NCBI RefSeq assembly: GCF_046237015.1
Contig: NZ_JBJYIN010000003.1
Location: forward strand, 186,001 to 250,000
Origin: JBJYIN01 sp046237015
Lineage (GTDB): Bacteria; Pseudomonadota; Gammaproteobacteria; Enterobacterales; Enterobacteriaceae
Direction of reading: 5' to 3'
Length of the DNA stretch: 64,000 nt
The notes under the pieces were generated by a model that saw only the letters and a list, made by a program, of their open reading frames with translations, did no database searches and was not told where the DNA came from. Position 1 is the stretch's first letter. Each line of letters starts with the position of its first letter. The translations under genes and the position numbers were made by a program. This document shows, in pieces, positions 61,514 to 64,000 of this stretch.

Positions 61514-62623
61514 ATGATTGCAATTCAAGCACCAGAAACCTACCTGAATCGTGATGGCGTTATTCACTCTGTTGGTGAATTCATTACGCCTTATGCCAAA
61601 ACTATTCTGATCGTGACCAGTCACCAAGCCTGGCAAGCAACAGCAGAACGCGTCGAGCACAGTCTGAAACAGCAGGGATTGATTTATCAGATTGCATTCC
61701 TCTCCGGCTACTGCACCAAGCGAGTCATTGAAGAACTGACTGCCCAGGCTCGTGAACTAAACGCCGAGCTAATTTTAGGCATCGGTGGTGGAAGAGTATT
61801 GGATTCAGCGAAAGCCGTTGGCGAAGTGTTGGGTCAAATTCCTGTGATTACCGTCCCCACCATTGCAGCAACCTGTGCAGCATGGTCGCCCATTAGCGTG
61901 ATTTATAGCGAGACTGGTGCGCACCACGGAGCCATCGCGCTAAGGCGGTTACCGGTGTGGGTATTGGTAGACAGCGAAGTGATAGCACAAAGTTCAACAC
62001 GTTATCTCAAAGCGGGTATCGTGGATGCATTGGCAAAGTGGTATGAATTCCAGCCTTATTTACGCAACGGCGATGATAGTCTGGCGTTAGCGTTGAAAGC
62101 TCAAGCCGCTAAACTGGCCGTCGATACCTTCACCGCCTACGCCGATCAAGCCATTCAGGATAATGAACGGAAGCAGGTCACTCCGGCCTTACGCAAAGTT
62201 ATTGATGCCGTTATTGCACTGGCTGGTGTGGCAAACAGCATGAAAGATGACATTCCCCGAGTGGGCGTTGCGCATGCGATTCATAACAGCATGACGCGCT
62301 TACCCGAACTTCATGATTGGTTACACGGTGAAAAGGTAGGGTTTGGCCTGACAGTACAGGCTTACCTTGAGCATGACGACGTTCAGAAAAGGGAACCTCT
62401 ACTATCGCAACTCCATCGCTATGGCAGCCCGCTGACGCTATCGTCGCTGGGCCTGGATGCACATCCCACGTTGGTTGATGCTATTGCGCAGGAAGTAAAG
62501 ATCGCCTCAAAAATTGCGGCACTACTGCCTTTCCACATCGATAAAGATCGGATCAGAAACGCCTTATGGCGCACTCAGGAACGAGTGACATTACCTCATC
62601 TGAAAGATGATCGGGCAGCATAA
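61514..62623 (+). CDS. Iron-containing alcohol dehydrogenase, HcxA/GldA-like
   Basis: A 369-residue metal-dependent dehydrogenase. LILGIGGGRVLDSAKAVGEVLGQIPVITVPTIAATCAAWSP is the nucleotide site; the metal ligands are in GIVDALAKWYEF and VGVAHAIHNSMTRLPELHDWLHGEKV. It resembles E. coli YbdH (HcxA), which reduces 2-oxoacids to 2-hydroxyacids, and glycerol dehydrogenase. The 2-oxoacid link fits a cluster of keto/hydroxy acid enzymes. It follows the permease by 126 bases. A hairpin ends it. Confidence 0.82.
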   Translation: MIAIQAPETYLNRDGVIHSVGEFITPYAKTILIVTSHQAWQATAERVEHSLKQQGLIYQIAFLSGYCTKRVIEELTAQARELNAELILGIGGGRVLDSAKAVGEVLGQIPVITVPTIAATCAAWSPISVIYSETGAHHGAIALRRLPVWVLVDSEVIAQSSTRYLKAGIVDALAKWYEFQPYLRNGDDSLALALKAQAAKLAVDTFTAYADQAIQDNERKQVTPALRKVIDAVIALAGVANSMKDDIPRVGVAHAIHNSMTRLPELHDWLHGEKVGFGLTVQAYLEHDDVQKREPLLSQLHRYGSPLTLSSLGLDAHPTLVDAIAQEVKIASKIAALLPFHIDKDRIRNALWRTQERVTLPHLKDDRAA

Positions 62624-62629
62624 CAACCA

Positions 62630-62655
62630 TGCCCCGGAAATAACCAACCGGGGCA
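62630..62655. terminator. Bidirectional hairpin between the HcxA-like gene and gltP
   Basis: TGCCCCGG pairs with CCGGGGCA (8 bp, 10-base loop) just after the stop codon of the plus-strand gene. It also lies downstream of gltP. No T tract. Confidence 0.5.
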
Positions 62656-62733
62656 TAATACAAACGCGTACTTAGACCGAATCAACCGTATTTAACCTGA
62701 CGCTCGGCGATCCGCCTCGAAACGTTTCTTCTT

Positions 62734-64000
62734 TTACTCCTGATGCGCGGTTTGTGTATTTATTCCTTTTATTTCGTTTTCATAAGCACGCGCTTTCTTC
62801 TCATCAAACTGGTTTTCCCATTTGGCGATCACCAGCACGGCCAGCGCATTACCCACAACATTCAATGCCGTTCGCGCCATATCCAGAATACGGTCAACCC
62901 CTGCGATAAACGCCAACCCCTCCAATGGAATACCAACGCTACCCAACGTTGCCAGCAGTACGACAAACGACACGCCCGGTACGCCAGCAATGCCTTTTGA
63001 CGTTAGCATCAACGTCAATACCAGTACAATTTCCTGCCCAATCGACAGCTCAATGCCATATAGCTGCGCAATAAAAATCGCCGCGATACTTTGATATAAC
63101 GTAGAACCATCAAGGTTGAAAGAATAGCCCGTGGGTACCACAAAGCTGGTGATCGATTTCGGCGCGCCATACGCCTCCATCTTTTCAATAATTCGTGGCA
63201 ACACCGTCTCTGAGCTGGCCGTGGAATAAGCAAGGATCAATTCATCTTTCAGAATACGAATAAGCATCGTCACGCGTAATTTGCATACACGCGCCACACA
63301 ACCCAGCACCACCAATGCAAAAAATAGAATCGAGGCATAAACCAGAATCACCAGCTTAGCCAACGGCCACAGAGAGGCAAAACCGAAGTTGGCAACGGTG
63401 ACAGAAATCAAGGCAAACACCCCTACCGGCGCGTAGCGCATGATCATATGCGTCACTTTGAACATCGTTTCAGAGACGCCCCGAAATACATTTAGCAACG
63501 GGTCACGATGATCTTTAGGCAAAGAGGATAAGCCCAGTCCAAACAGCACCGAGAAGAAAATAATCGGCAGCATATCGCCTCGGGCAATAGCGGCAAAAAT
63601 ATTCGGTGGAATCAGCGACAGGATGGTGCTCACTAAACTATGTGAACCACTCTGAACCTGCTCGGTGGTTTTTTCATATTGCGAGATATCAACAGACGTC
63701 AGCATCGACATATCAATGCCATGTCCCGGCTGGAAAACATTCGCGAGGGTGATGCCAAGAACAATGGCAACCGTCGTAATGATTTCAAAATAAACTATGG
63801 TCTTAAGACCGATACGCCCCAGTTTCTTTGCGTCACCCACGCCGGCGATACCCACAATCAGCGTGGCAATAACAATCGGAACCACAATCATTTTAATCAG
63901 ACGGATGAAGATATCGCCTGCGGGGCTAAGAATATTGCTAATGAGCCACTGGCGACTCTCTGCCTGTTCATGTAGCACCGCACCGAGTGCGATCCCCAGA
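62734..64000 (-). CDS. gltP: Glutamate/aspartate:proton symporter GltP, C-terminal part (cut by window edge)
   Basis: 422 codons including stop are visible and the frame continues through the right edge (LGIALGAVLHEQAESRQWL). The sequence matches E. coli GltP along its length: SPAGDIFIRLIKMIVVPIVIATLIVGIAGVGDAKKLGRIG, the re-entrant loops TASSETVLPRIIEKMEAYG, and VPTGYSFNLDGSTLYQSI. Only about 15 N-terminal residues are missing. It imports acidic amino acids with protons in the inner membrane. Convergent with the HcxA-like gene. Confidence 0.93.
   Translation of the reverse strand, partial: LGIALGAVLHEQAESRQWLISNILSPAGDIFIRLIKMIVVPIVIATLIVGIAGVGDAKKLGRIGLKTIVYFEIITTVAIVLGITLANVFQPGHGIDMSMLTSVDISQYEKTTEQVQSGSHSLVSTILSLIPPNIFAAIARGDMLPIIFFSVLFGLGLSSLPKDHRDPLLNVFRGVSETMFKVTHMIMRYAPVGVFALISVTVANFGFASLWPLAKLVILVYASILFFALVVLGCVARVCKLRVTMLIRILKDELILAYSTASSETVLPRIIEKMEAYGAPKSITSFVVPTGYSFNLDGSTLYQSIAAIFIAQLYGIELSIGQEIVLVLTLMLTSKGIAGVPGVSFVVLLATLGSVGIPLEGLAFIAGVDRILDMARTALNVVGNALAVLVIAKWENQFDEKKARAYENEIKGINTQTAHQE

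Noticed and set aside
1..64000. tRNA, rRNA, CRISPR arrays, prophage or insertion sequences
   Set aside because: No array of short direct repeats, no transposase or integrase, and no recognisable tRNA sequence was seen.

Overview
The window reads as chromosomal DNA of a soft-rot enterobacterium, most likely Pectobacterium. The reasons are the flagellar/chemotaxis gene order with enterobacterial FlhDC, a globin-coupled diguanylate cyclase whose haem-pocket residues fit the Pectobacterium carotovorum sensor PccGCS, a complete has haem-acquisition locus, and DcuB, PatA, PatD, YhdH and GltP proteins very close to their E. coli counterparts. I saw no rRNA, tRNA, CRISPR array, transposase or phage gene.

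Region 1 (1-16.6 kb) is motility. The 5' end of flgB diverges from flgA-flgM-flgN. On the opposite strand lie flhB-flhA-flhE, then flhDC, motA-motB-cheA-cheW, one Tsr/Tar-like receptor and cheR-cheB-cheY-cheZ. Sigma-28 promoters are visible before flgM and before the receptor.

Region 2 (17-28.4 kb) is accessory and stress genes: a YqhD-type aldehyde reductase, a drug/metabolite exporter, a second chemoreceptor whose leader carries a palindromic repeat, the haem-globin diguanylate cyclase, a KTSC protein, an acuR-acuI acrylyl-CoA detoxification pair and katG.

Region 3 (28.6-39.3 kb) looks metal-related. A five-gene operon encodes two oligopeptide/nickel-type ABC ATPases, an MFS transporter, a lipoprotein binding protein and a fused two-domain permease; it starts beneath a Zur-like palindrome. 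AMP nucleosidase (amn) follows. Then comes a DksA paralogue that has lost its zinc-finger cysteines. It diverges, across a second Zur-like palindrome, from a gene for a small secreted four-cysteine peptide. An AraC regulator and a methyltransferase diverge from a Fur-like box.

Region 4 (39.5-42.9 kb) holds patA and patD for putrescine breakdown. Region 5 (43-53.2 kb) is the has locus: sigma factor hasI, anti-sigma hasS, receptor hasR, haemophore hasA and the type I secretion genes hasD, hasE and hasF, with Fur boxes before hasI and hasR and two hairpins between hasA and hasD. Region 6 (54-64 kb) starts with dcuB behind an FNR-like site. It continues with a divergent cluster: an Asp/Glu-type racemase, a D-cysteine desulfhydrase/L-cysteate sulfo-lyase family enzyme and an Ldh2 dehydrogenase on one side, a sulfonate-type ABC importer and an HcxA/GldA-like dehydrogenase on the other, then gltP, cut by the window end. 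I suggest this cluster handles a sulfonated amino or hydroxy acid such as cysteate or sulfolactate.

The most promising undescribed features are the Zur-type metallophore-like locus with its divergent secreted peptide, and the putative sulfonate/cysteate cluster. All site matches were made by eye against consensus sequences recalled from memory.
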